Source: Hyphodiscus hymeniophilus
Lineage: Eukaryota > Ascomycota > Leotiomycetes > Helotiales > Hyphodiscaceae
Length of the DNA stretch: 64,000 nt
Reading direction: 5' to 3'
Assembly: GCA_016508695.1 (NCBI GenBank)
Contig: VNKQ01000009.1
Location: 310,001 to 374,000 of the forward strand
This document shows positions 25,301 through 36,226 of this stretch, piece by piece; positions within the stretch are counted from its first letter, which is position 1, and each line of letters begins with the position of its first letter. A program made the position numbers and the translations under genes. The notes under the pieces were generated by a model. The model had not been told where the DNA came from. It made no database searches and saw only the letters and a list, made by a program, of their open reading frames with translations.

Positions 25301-27237
25301 GGGCAATAGAGAATAAATGATACCTGCTTTTTTCATGTTAATTTGCGGACTCCAGAGGGACCGGATTTTCGTTATCGTTTGGATGTCATAGTAGCTCGCC
25401 TCCCATGCCCGACTCAGGCATGGTGATTTGTTCAACAGCATGAGAGGCATATTTCCTAAATTTGGTATCTTGCGCAGCCGCTACATCCTGAGCTATAGAG
25501 TGGTATACATATTATTGAGCCTTTTAAGATCCATCCACCTGAACCAGAACAAAGCACGCCGCTGGTTCAAGCACACGGTACGAACACTTAAAGCCGGCAA
25601 CTCAACTCAGCGATTGGAATTGAACACATTGCACGCCATTGACAATTTATACTGCGAATACTAAGACGGATTACTCACCGCTGCTACTGTGGTAGTAAGG
25701 AACCTCGCTGGACATCCTCGCGGGTTTCCACCTCCGCCAACATGAACGCTTACAGCCAGTCATGGCAGTCGGTTTACGCAACTTCTGTCTTCTCCCATGG
25801 TCATATCCAACATTTGATATGATAATGGGATGTATAAGATTTTCGTTGGGCGGACTGCTTGGTGGCCGCGATCGCTGATCCGTGGCTATCAACCGCCCTC
25901 CACGTCGCATTTCTCAGCAACCCAAGGGCAGAAACACCCACTCAATCAGTATTCGAGCAGCAGAACTTGCATGTGAATGATGCTCAAGTCTCAACAGGCT
26001 TTTTGACGCAGGCTTTGGCGTATCAGTGTCTTGTGATCGAAACGTCTAAACATACAGCCAGTGAACTGCTGTACCGTAGTTGAATCCCCTATGATGACCC
26101 TACGCACCCTGCCTATACACTGCCTGTGTCATGCAGCATGTTGGCAGCTTTTCCTTCAAAAGACTCAATGTTCTTGTCGCAACACCACCTTCCATCTTGC
26201 AATCCTCATCTTTCTCGAAGTGTCCGCGAAGCTGCGATACTCCTCTCTTCCGCTTAGGCCTTCTCTGCAAGTTGGATACCTGTCTGCATTCATTCAACAC
26301 CATGGTGGCGATCATACCAAGAAACAGCTCTTGTGAAAGTTCATGGGTCATACATACGTCTTCCTTACGTAGATGTCTCTCCTTCCCGAACTCCACGCCC
26401 TTGAAGGCTGAGCCAAGCTCCGCGCTGACATCCCTCCCATCGTGCTCACAGAATCAATCCAGACACCTCTCGCGGCCTCCTGAATTTCACCCCGAGCTCG
26501 CAAATCTCACAGACCAGAAACTCGCTCACCAGAAGCGCGGAAGATGTGTCTGTGCCGTTGACTCGAGTGCTCAACCTCGATGCGGGATTTGCATCGAATA
26601 TCGAATTAAAGTACCTCCTCCTTCGAGAGAACCTCAGCGCTTCATAAGGACAATGAACTTTCTACCATACACACTTGAGGATCACGGTATGAGTGAGGAG
26701 AAGGTTGATTGTGTGGTAATGAACGATACCACAGAGCCACCACGGGCGGGTAGTTTGGGTCGGGTCCTATTATATACATATCTGCGAGAGCCTCAAGCAT
26801 CAAGCATTACACGGAAGTAAGCAGGCGGAAACAAGAGTGAAGGGTTGATCTCAGCGCTTTTTTATGCATCTGATCTAGATTGTGAGGGCTTCCGGGAGGG
26901 TGTTCACGGAGAAGTGTTTCGGTTGCGTGGTGCGCGTTTGAAACGCTGATGCGCCTGTGTGACTCCGTAGTATGTAGGGGAAAGCGGACGGGAGGTTATT
27001 TATTAGTTTTGTTTCTCAGACTGGAGGGGATGTAGGGATATTTTACTTATAACTTGCTTTCTGGTACTCGTTTCCGGATCGAGGCTTGTACTTTGCCCTA
27101 CTCGGGGGCTCTTGAGGGTTCGTGGAAATTCATTACATTAAAAACTGATGCATCAGTATTCTCATTTTGCACTTTTTAACGATGGTATCCTTGCTACTTG
27201 GCCTAATGACCAAGACCAGTGTCTTATGAGCTCAAGT

Positions 27238-29723
27238 TCAAAGACGTGAATCTCTCGTGTGGGAGCTGCGCTCCTCCACCGCAGCAACAAGTGCTTTGTC
27301 CTCCACCAGCCGACTGCCATTCGTACTCTGCTTGCTCTGGGGGACATCCAGCGCTGGATTCTGTTCAAAGAAGCCGCTCGGCTTTAGGCTGACAGTCATC
27401 GTGTCGCAAGGCATGACCGGGTAGTCCTCAGGTCTCGGGTTGTGAGTCAAGCTGATGGAATGCCAGACCACAATATCCGTATCTTCAGTTTTGTCGCCGC
27501 GTGCTGCCCATGCGTCCAAATCGCTCTTTCCGTCTGGCAGAGACTGATATGTGTAATCTCCCGCTGCGTATAGCTCCTTATCTCGATGAGCGGTCACCCA
27601 GAATGGGTGGTGGGCATACTTTGCTCGCTTGCCGTGCCAGGAGTCTGGGTGCGCAAGCAGCATTTGCTTCATGGGGCTGTGGATTGCGTAAGCGACAGGC
27701 CTTCCAGAAGCTTTGTTGATGCGAGAGGGGTTGATAATCTTGTGGACTCTGTTCGGAGCAGAGTCTGAATGTCCGGATGTTGAGAGCAATCGTTTCTCGG
27801 TGACGTAGCCGACTCCGAAGGGATTCGTCTCGTCGAAAGGCATTGCGACCGAATCTTCTTCAATAAGAGAATTGTTGTCCCCATCGAGACAAGGATCGAT
27901 GCGCAGACAGAAGACGTGCTGGTGGAATGGTGCCATGACGCCTTCATTGACGTTGGTTCCCCACGGTACCGTTGTACCCGGATCGATTGGAGCGGTCGAA
28001 AGAATGCCCGTAGCTTGGATCTTGTAGTGCAAGCCAGCTGCTTGGTCAAAGTGCCACATGAAGATGCTACGAGTGAGCTCAGTGTTAGCAGTATTCTTTC
28101 AAGGAGCATTCAAGAGTAGCTACACTATCCAAATCCTTGTTCCTTTCATTGAAAGTATTTGAGCGAACGGGACTTGGAAATATTTGCGGATGTGAATTTC
28201 GTCTTGCAGCCCAAAAAGCAATCCGTCAATGAAAAGGAATTTAGAGAACACTTACTACTCATAGTTTCCGACAGTAATGATTGACTGCAGTACAAGCACT
28301 CGGGATCGCACGATAGAAACAGCTCCAGTTCGAGAGTTCGTGTGCTTCCATCCAATACCATCGTCGATTTCATGCATGCAAACCGCATTTGGTCTCTCAA
28401 CTGGATCCCCAAAAGAGTTTGTTACGGCAAATGAGAAGTACTGGAAACCAAAAGTCAGCTCTAGCTTCTCAATTGTAAAGAGTTATTCGAACCTTGATAA
28501 CTCCAAGACAATCACATCCCAGCGCCAAATTATTTGCTGCAACGCCCGCTCCGATATCCCCAACGTCAAAAACGCTCTTCCTCGAATACGGGTATCTTGG
28601 GTCTCCATATGGAACAAACATCTCGCATAAGCTCAAACGATGAAAGAGCTCGCGCCCGTCATAGGTGACATCGTGAAGGACCATACCTTCTCGCCAGTTG
28701 AAGTCAAGTCTGAATCTCCATTTCTGCCATGTAATAAGGTAGCCATCCACGGAGAAGGAGACACCTTGGGGCTGTTGAACTATCAAAGGCTTGAGATCAT
28801 TCCGTTGCCCTAAGCCATGAAGCTCGTGGTGATATTCCTTCGCCGCATGGGGAGCGTATGTGGCATCTTCGTTAGTCTCGAAGCCTGATCCAGTTGGGAG
28901 GGTGACTATTTCGACCAATTTCTTTGATTCCATATTGAAGACTGGGGCGAATGGAAGGGGAATGTCATAATGATTGGATCCCGGGTGCTTTCCTCGTGCG
29001 AAAATGTAGCACTTTCATTTATTAGTAGGGTTCGACAGTAGGGAGGTATGCTCTTGCCTGTACTGATCGCGGGAACTCTTCCCCGTGATCTCGACCATAA
29101 GGCCAGGTATCACAGACAACTGTCAGATGTTCGGGCACTCTGTCACATGATCGGAATTAGTATGCTTCTCGAAGTAGGAATTAAATGCTTTGTGTGTCTC
29201 AGGAGCAAACTAGCTCTAGATAAGCACAAACATGAATACTCCTCTCCTGTGATATTTGGACTGGGGAGCTGCCCCGAGAGTTGACTGACTTGAACTTTTT
29301 GATTGCTTCCAAAACTTTAGGATGTGCAAGGCATAAATCTCTTATCTCAACTGCCTCATCGATATCGGCTTGAGCATGGATCCTAGACTCCAACTGCTCG
29401 ATTTTGTCTACAGACTTCTGGCCAAGATCAATCTCCGCGAGAAAGAGGTCCGAGGTGCCTCTGTGATAGAAAAGAGCCGAAGCGCGGCGAGGAAGCATAG
29501 CCGACTTCAGTCCTTCTCTTTCTGAAGATAAAAACGCTCGGAGCTTTGATTTTGGTGGCTCGATGATACCGATAGCCTTGAAATGAAGGCCATTGCTGGG
29601 ACCCTGCGCTTTCAGCAAAGTTGAGACTTGAACGATTTCGGCCGCTGTCAGAGGGTCAAGAGGATGGTTGGGACGCTGAAATGCTGTCCCAGGTACAATT
29701 CGAGAAACCGGCTCTGGATTCAT
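27238..29723 (-). CDS. Peroxisomal copper amine oxidase
   Basis: Five exons (29723-29290, 29139-29064, 29011-28493, 28440-28256, 28066-27238) give about 680 residues. The enzyme oxidises primary amines to aldehydes with release of ammonia and H2O2, using copper and topaquinone. The topaquinone motif T-V-G-N-Y-E-Y has the modified Tyr near residue 403. The catalytic-base Asp lies in SVFDVGDIGAG near 319. The copper ligands are the two His of PFHQHVF and the His of LTHNPRPEDYPVMP. The protein ends in Ser-Arg-Leu, a type 1 peroxisomal targeting signal. The last intron (28255-28067, 189 nt) splits the second Tyr codon of the topaquinone motif. Intron 2 can use a GT donor after 29064 or a GC donor after 29058; both keep frame and differ by Val-Gln. 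There is no signal peptide. Length fits yeast peroxisomal amine oxidases. Confidence 0.93.
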
Positions 29724-31736
29724 GACTTGAATTGATCTCTGTTTGCAATTGGGACTGAATCGAGTTGTGGCAGGAATTCTTGCGAGGCTGCGATTCGATA
29801 TGTATCACAGGTGGGGGTGGCGGAATGGGATTTGAGACTCTGAGTTGGTCGTTCCAACAAATCTCCGTCAGAAACCAGAACACATCAATATTCGGGCTAG
29901 AAACCAAAGAGCTTGTCTTTGAGTTTTTGCTCGGAAGTTTTCAGAGCTGACAACCTTCGTCTCGTTGAAGTTATAGAAAGAGATGCAGAAGTGGGAAACA
30001 TTGGGCGCGTTGCCCGAAGATAAGAAACACGTGACCGATGCACTACCCGAGTAACTTCAGGGGCTCGCTAAAGCATCCGTTGGCGCTACGGGCGCATCAT
30101 CCCGGCTTTCGAAGAGTACAGTAGGGCCCGAATGAGTACTAATGTCCTCATACAACTTTAGAGGTAAGTACAGTACTAAAAGTAGGGCTTAGTAGGCCAA
30201 GTACTGGTCACCTAGGGTCGGACACCAAGGCCTGCTACTACTGTATTGTGACACCCTTCAAAGCTGAAGGCATTTGGAATTGCACGGTGTCGTTGTTCCT
30301 GTTGCACTTCTGAAGCCTATTCAACATAATCATTCCACAATAAAGTCGTTGGGTGGATCAATGAGACAGCCAATCAAGTGATAATAATGAAAGAGATATT
30401 CCTACCATATATTTCAAGTGCGATCATGATGTCTTTGTGTTATCTCTTCTCTTGCCATCAACAGGCGTCTGCCCCAGCCTTTGAGCCACAGTTACCAAGA
30501 ATGGGGCAATCCGAACTGTCCTATAACCTAAATACTTGGATCCATGGACCTTACACTGTGGCGCGATCAACTTATTTCCATTGGTAGACCCACTTGACAC
30601 TTCCCACTTTTAGAGCTATCATGCAGTCGAAACAGGCAGGTTCATCCGTTAGGAAGGCTCCCATGGAAGGCCAAGTCGAACGGCATAGTCATTGTTTATC
30701 GACGGAAGATCGATCAATGATGGGTTTGAGCTTCGCCGCGCACTTTGAGCACGAAACTGGTAGGAGAATGCCGTTGGTGGGGTAGTTGGGCTAAGGGCAT
30801 CGATGCACGGCACTTCAAACAATTGCAATTGCGCTCATGCTAAAGCTGGCCATACTCCTTCTTCCCTGGGCTGGACAACAGAACGTCGAGTCTCCGTCAA
30901 TACAACCCTCGTCACCAATCTTCCCGGTCTCGTCGATATGCTCAATATAGTGAGCGCTCGTATGGAGTACCCACGTATCTTCCCGACATTTCTGTAACTG
31001 GTGCTTTCGTCGAGCGACTTTACATTGGTGTTACTTAACTGCGGATGCGTACGGTGATGAAAGCACCAGTATTCAGTATCTGCCCCATCCATCAAGTCGC
31101 ATCGATACCCTTGTCCATCTTAGACCCTTTTTGCTCGGTCATTATTTTGGTATTTATGCCATAATGTCGAAATTACGGCTACTTTGCTCTTTCCACAGTA
31201 AGTAACATTGACATTTGACATATTGCGCAAAAAGTCAACATGCAGGCTCAGAATAACGAGACAGTCTTTGTGAAACTTCAAAAAGTAGTCGACATTCTGA
31301 CAAAATGACGAGATTAGATACCCACTGGGAATGAACGGGAAGCTGATAGTCTATGGAGCAGTGTGCGGGCAGTTGTTATCGGATCGTAGTTATCGGCGAC
31401 TTGATGCTATTGGAAAGATGGTGGGTTGTCTTCCAATTTGAAAGTCTAAAACGGACCTCGTCGTGAATATATACGTTGGACGAACCGAACAGCGAAAATA
31501 CCTTGATTACAACAACGATGTGTCTTTGGAGCTTTTGCTGATGCGTAGAAGGATTCAAAATCAAAGAGAAGCATGAAAATGCTTGAACCCGAAAATAATC
31601 TCAGCTTCTCTGAAGTGAATCATTTTCACTTATCGACGTCGCTGCCTATGCCTCATTTGATTTTTCATGTCTTGACCGAGTCGGCATCCATCTCGCAGTG
31701 ACTTCACAATAACAGATAAACACGGCAATCCCAAAT
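29724..31736. other. Divergent intergenic region, with one weak small ORF
   Basis: Two kilobases between divergent starts (copper amine oxidase on minus, hypothetical protein on plus). Promoters for both must lie here. The only frame worth mentioning is 30387-30587 (plus). Its 66 codons begin with a hydrophobic segment (FLPYISSAIMMSLCYLFSC) resembling a signal peptide, but there is no further support. The rest holds nothing I recognise. Confidence 0.4.
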
Positions 31737-32490
31737 ATGTCTTCTCAAGGTGAAACTTCACCAGAAGAACTTGCCACTATGGTAGAACCCAAATCATTTC
31801 GGTCCTCGTCAATCGTAAGGCCACGCGGCTGACCCTCTCCAGGCATCACAACTCGAAATTTCGATCAAAGTTCCGGAATGCGATGATTTTGCGAGCTTGA
31901 TGAAGTATACCTACTATGACTTTTGCCTGGCAATGGACTACATCAATCAAGGCGTTTATGTCACTAGAGCCAAGACGGAAGCAACGTACTCAGCACTGCT
32001 CAGCAAGCTCTACAAAGCCTTGGATGGAGACAAGTATCACGAAGGAGCCTTCGCTATGAATCGCGCCGTGTACGGAATGGCTGGTGCCGCAGAGTCTGAC
32101 TTGGAGAAGTACTGGACTACCAAGGCGTACGAGTGCAAGAAGCTACCGGAGAAAGCAAACCAAGCTGTGAGTGTGCCTTCAGAAGTTGGGAACTTGCTGA
32201 CGTTTCAACAGAGGCTGAAAGAGCTCGCAATGTCTCTTCTCGGAGACCCTCAAGATCTGGACCTCGACCTCTCCGAAATTGGCACATTGAACATGCCGGA
32301 AGGCCCTATCTCTGATCAAGAGCTTTTCGGCATACCGAAAGCTGCAAAGAAGGTTCTCCGTTTAACCCTTCCAACCAGACCAAAAAGGAGCGATTCGGAG
32401 GAAGAGGCGGAGTTCCTCGCTCTACGCAATATGTCGATGGCGAACGTCAACAAAGCTTCAATCGAGAGCGGTGGCCCCAAGATTTACTGA
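31737..32490 (+). CDS. Hypothetical protein, about 215 residues
   Basis: Exon 1 (31737-31781) encodes MSSQGETSPEELATM. A 61-nt GT-AG intron (31782-31842, with GGCTGAC branch) leads into a frame continuing SQLEISIKVPECDDFASLMKY. A second likely intron, 32167-32211, is 45 nt and has GTGAGT, CTGAC and CAACAG signals. It is a multiple of three without a stop, so retention would add 15 residues (230 total). The protein is mostly charged and helical with a conserved-looking core (YYDFCLAMDYINQGVYVTRAKTE split over about 25 residues) and a disordered acidic/serine C-terminus. I recognise no domain. It is transcribed toward NCS6 and away from the amine oxidase. Confidence 0.6.
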
Positions 32491-33617
32491 GGCGTTCACA
32501 TTGAGAATGACAGCACAACCGGGTTTGAAACGCAGATGTGACATTGGCAAGGATCATGATCTGGTTTTGGCAGCGGACTGGAGATTTAATTCATAAGCAG
32601 TAGATCAGTAACACGAGAATGAACAAAGGTTCTCCAAAGTCAATCATGCAGAATGTTTGAGCCGGACTTAGGCTTTCAGTAGACAACTTCCTTTGTAATG
32701 TTTCGAGCAAGCCAAAGTGATATTTCGAGAAGGAGAATATTGCATTTTCACAGTAACGAAGGATTACTTCAACTCCTCAGACGCTTTGGTGGATGGAAAA
32801 GACAACTGCTAGAAAGCTTTCAAGCTCTGTAGATTAAGTTGACTTGCCTTTGCTTGACTTGCCTTTGCTAGTCCCGATGATGGCCGCCTCAGACTGGTCC
32901 GGAAGGAACTTAATCCGCTCTGGGCTTCCCTCTCACCAATAGAATCGCGCCTGCTCGGCTTATTAAGCTTAACAATAATATATATTGAAATAACTCTACC
33001 TCACATTTCGGCCAATTACACTGTTCGGTGGTGTACTTGGTCGGGATACGAGCTCCATGCTCCTCTCTTTGAGCAACGATCAACGATCACTTAAAGGAAC
33101 TACCTAGAAAGACTACCTGGTAGGAGACCCATTCTGCTCAGCACCATCTCGCCGGGTGAGCACAATGGTACAAGCTCCGAACGACGCGCTGGTAGGTATA
33201 GGGGTGGGAGAATTTTTTTTGCCAATTATTTTTCTATCAGATTTTTTTGCTTCTGCCAGAGATGCCACTTCTTTTTGACAAGCGATGTCCTAAGGTGATT
33301 GCAATGCCATGTGGTTTTCTCGGACTTGTAGAGCGTCACTAATAAACGCGCTTGTGACCCTAATCACCCAAAGCCTACTTACTTATTCTGTGTAACAGAG
33401 GGGTATTTCGATACGATATATATAACACGATTGGTTTTTTACTATTGCAGAACGACGAACCCATCTTCGTGGCATCAAGAAAGACGAAAGTAGTGTTAAT
33501 ACACAAACGAACATTTGTGTCTACAAAAAGCAAAACGGCTGGCAGACTTGGAAGATCTACTGAATCATTCAATACCACCGATTGTAAAATTTCGCTTTTC
33601 CATTTGTGTGTGTCTGC
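32491..33617. other. Convergent intergenic region
   Basis: About 1.1 kb between convergent stops of the hypothetical gene and NCS6. A duplicated TTGACTTGCCTTTGC element occurs near 32838-32870, and the middle is A+T-rich. No gene is supported. Confidence 0.45.
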
Positions 33618-34907
33618 TTATCCTACAGCAACAGCAATGCCCTCCATCCTCCTGCGCAGCGTCGAGCTCTCTTCCTCCTCAACGCCAATCTCAATCTCCA
33701 TCTTGGGCCGATTCTTATTCAGGCCCTCCAGAAGCGTGCACGCTTTACATATTTCCTGGCTCGACATGTAACCACATCTCGTACATGTACCCAGTTTCTG
33801 CCGCACCAGCTTCTTACCGACTTCCTGCCTACCTGGCTTCCGGCCCTTAGCCTCTATTCTGTTGTGCTTCTGACCATTTGTGTCACTGGACATGAGCAGG
33901 GTCACATCCACCTCTCGGCCAACTGCGTCTTCATTCTGCTGCAAATTCTTTTCCATATCTGCCATTTCTCCGCCGCTGCTTCTCCCATTTGTGCCACAAC
34001 CTCCTGCGCCTTCGTCTTCGCCATCAGCACTTGACAACGAGACTTTTTGGCTTTTGCAATGGCTGACACCTGTAACCTCCTCTGGAACAAGCTTTGCCAT
34101 ATCCTCTCCGCTTCGCACCACATCCAGGATCGCACTTGGCCGGACTCTCTCCAGATTCTTGATCAGACTCCTTGCGCTACCTCTAAAAGCCTCCGGGCTG
34201 TATATGCATTCGGTGGTAAAATAATCTAGCTTCTTGTGATGGGCGTAAAGAACTATTTCTTTTTCATACGCATATTTCAACGGCTTGCTTCGTCGAACAT
34301 CGCTCGTTTCATCTCCAGTGACAATACTCGTGCTCCTTGCTAATCGAGGTAGATCTCCCCTCAACAGGTTCATCAGAATCGTCTCGGCAACATCATCCGC
34401 ATTATGTCCCGTTACCACATGTTTGATCCCCAGCATCTTAGCCCCTCTGTCCAAAGCCTGTCTTCGAAAGACCCCGCAGTATGTGCAATTGCCTTTCTTT
34501 CCAATTGTCTCCACGACTTGATCCATAGTCCAGCCATAGAGCTCATCATACCCCACAATCTTCAACGGCATATCGTATTGCACGGCATTTCTCTTGACCG
34601 TCTCGAGAGAATCGTCTCGGTACCCCTTGATTCCCTCATCGATGCTAAGCAATACCAGCTCTAAACCGTAGTTGTATCGTTCGTTGAGGGTCTTGAGGAC
34701 GGATGCGAGAACGGTCGAGTCTTTGCCACCAGAAGCTCCTATCGCTATGCGATCGCCTGGCGAAAAGAGGGACGTGGATGTGATCGTATGGTGGATCTCG
34801 GCTTCAAAGACTTGGATGAAGCATGTTTTGCAGAGCTTTTGGTGGTTCTTTGGTCGGATTATGAGGGCTCGAGAGGTTTTACAGATGGCACACGGTACAG
34901 GCGCCAT
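33618..34907 (-). CDS. NCS6: Cytoplasmic tRNA 2-thiolation protein NCS6/CTU1
   Basis: A single exon encodes 429 residues. NCS6 with its partner NCS2 places sulfur at uridine 34 of the Lys, Glu and Gln tRNAs, using sulfur from the URM1 pathway, in the cytosol. Visible features are the N-terminal zinc-binding Cys pairs (C6, C9, C26, C29), the PP-loop ATP site SGGKDST at 59-65 and a central NCTYCGVFRR. HNADDVAETILMNLLRGD matches the TtcA/CTU1 family, and a C-terminal zinc motif reads CTRCGYMSSQEICKAC. An insertion of about 70 residues, rich in Gly, Ser and Glu, separates the ATPase core (to about 290) from the C-terminal zinc part; yeast NCS6 at about 360 residues lacks it. The gene is divergent from eL8 with only 246 bases between starts. 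Confidence 0.95.
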   Translation of the reverse strand: MAPVPCAICKTSRALIIRPKNHQKLCKTCFIQVFEAEIHHTITSTSLFSPGDRIAIGASGGKDSTVLASVLKTLNERYNYGLELVLLSIDEGIKGYRDDSLETVKRNAVQYDMPLKIVGYDELYGWTMDQVVETIGKKGNCTYCGVFRRQALDRGAKMLGIKHVVTGHNADDVAETILMNLLRGDLPRLARSTSIVTGDETSDVRRSKPLKYAYEKEIVLYAHHKKLDYFTTECIYSPEAFRGSARSLIKNLERVRPSAILDVVRSGEDMAKLVPEEVTGVSHCKSQKVSLSSADGEDEGAGGCGTNGRSSGGEMADMEKNLQQNEDAVGREVDVTLLMSSDTNGQKHNRIEAKGRKPGRQEVGKKLVRQKLGTCTRCGYMSSQEICKACTLLEGLNKNRPKMEIEIGVEEEESSTLRRRMEGIAVAVG

Positions 34908-35153
34908 TTTTGAAGGTTTGAAAGCTTTGGTAATCTCATTTCCAAGGACTTACTGAGCCAAGAATCGCTTCAATATAATTTTCGAGTTTTGCTCAGAGTC
35001 AAGTCCAAGTCACGTTCTACGCTAACCCAAAATGACCTTAGTTGAGCTCTAGCGAATTTTTCACACAAGTCCGCCAATTCTCGAAAACTTTCTTAAGCTT
35101 CATCGACAAAACATACGACAACCGCTCTACATCACCACCAGCACTCGATCATC
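34908..35153. promoter_or_regulatory. Short divergent promoter, NCS6 / eL8
   Basis: Only 246 bases separate the start of NCS6 (minus strand) from the start of the eL8 ribosomal protein gene (plus strand), so both are probably driven from one shared region. The eL8 side ends in a C/A-rich leader (ATCACCACCAGCACTCGATC). No specific factor site is claimed. Confidence 0.7.
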
Positions 35154-36226
35154 ATGGTAAGCTATTGAAAATATTCTCTATGATTTAATACGACTCGCCA
35201 CTGCTCTCGTACCTCTACGAGCAATCGCACGTCGAGATGCGCATCCCGTCAATTACCCGAGGGTGTTGATGAAGATTTGGCTTGAGCTACGCCTGTGCAG
35301 CAATGCCAGTGTAGTCTCTTTAGAGTTCAAAGAAGATAATTAGTGAACATATTCGCTGATGTCTTCTTTTCTCAATGATAGCCTCCCAAAGCCGGAAAGA
35401 AGGCTGCTCCAGCCCCATTCCCCCAGTCGAAAGCTGGTGCAGGATCAAAGAAGGCTCCCAAGGTATGCTCACTTCCCAAGTCCCTTGAAATATCTCCAAT
35501 ACTAAGAGAAGGAAGAACCCTCTTATCGAGAAGCGCACTCGCAACTATGGCATCGGTCAAGATATCCAACCTCGCCGAAACCTCTCCCGTATGGTGAAGT
35601 GGCCCGAGTATGTCCGTCTGCAACGCCAAAAGAAGATCTTGAACCTTCGTCTCAAGGTCCCGCCTGCGATTGCACAATTCCAGAATGTCCTCGACCGCAA
35701 CACCGCCGCCCAAGCTTTCAAGCTCTTGAACAAGTACCGTCCTGAGAGCAAGACCGAGAAAAAGGAGCGCCTGTTGAAGGAGGCTACCGCCATCAAGGAG
35801 GGTAAGAAGAAGGAGGACGTCAGCAAGAAACCATACGCTGCCAAGTATGGTCTGAACCACGTCGTCGGTTTGATTGAGAACAAGAAGGCTGGTTTGGTTC
35901 TCATTCCCAACGATGTTGACCCCATCGAGTTGGTCATTTTCTTGCCAGCTCTTTGCCGCAAGATGGGTGTCCCATATGCTATCATCAAGGGCAAGGCCAG
36001 ACTTGGCACGGTCGTCCACAAGAAGACTGCTGCTGTGGTTGCTTTGACTGAGGTGCGATCTGAAGACAAGTCTGAGTTGTCGAAGTTGGTTCAAGCCATC
36101 AAGGAGGGCTACTCCGAGAAGTATGAGGAAGCCAAGAGACACTGGGGAGGTGGCATCATGGGTGCCAAGGCCAATGCTCGCACTGAGAAGAAGCGCAAGG
36201 CTCTAGAGTCTGCTATCAAGATCTAA
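35154..36226 (+). CDS. RPL8: 60S ribosomal protein eL8 (L7a/RPL8)
   Basis: Three exons: ATG alone (35154-35156), 35382-35462 and 35516-36226, encoding 264 residues. The 225-nt first intron directly after the start codon is typical of ribosomal protein genes. The protein starts MPPKAGKKAAPAPFPQSK and contains QPRRNLSRMVKWPEYVRLQR and KYGLNHVVGLIENKKAGLV. It also carries the L7Ae/L30e-type RNA-binding core, NDVDPIELVIFLPALCRKM. The acceptor at 35515 gives the family sequence APK-NPLIEKR; an upstream in-frame AG would insert Lys-Arg-Arg residues not typical of the family. The role is structural in the large ribosomal subunit. Codon choice looks biased toward C/G-ending codons, as expected for high expression. 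Confidence 0.96.

Larger units (their letters stand above)
18088..27237. other. About 9 kb without a supportable gene
   Basis: The region between the velvet gene start and the copper amine oxidase stop contains many frames of 60-230 codons on both strands. Examples are 20392-20880, 21442-22083, 22452-22991 and 26131-26820 on plus. None shows a recognisable domain, consistent splice structure or family motif. I do not see terminal repeats or reverse-transcriptase or transposase motifs. The sequence is not extremely A+T-rich, so it does not look like a strongly RIP-mutated element. Likely contents are a long velvet promoter/leader, noncoding transcripts or lineage-specific genes that cannot be recognised by reading. 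Confidence 0.4.

Noticed and set aside
26131..26820. 229-codon plus-strand frame
   Set aside because: No ordered-domain pattern; Ser/Cys/His content and an overlapping minus frame suggest a chance open frame.
18088..27237. Transposon or strongly RIP-mutated element as explanation of the gene-poor region
   Set aside because: No terminal repeats, transposase or reverse-transcriptase motifs were seen and base composition is not extreme.
31815..31842. 28-nt intron option in the hypothetical gene
   Set aside because: Too short for a spliceosomal intron; the donor at 31782 gives a normal 61-nt intron in the same frame.
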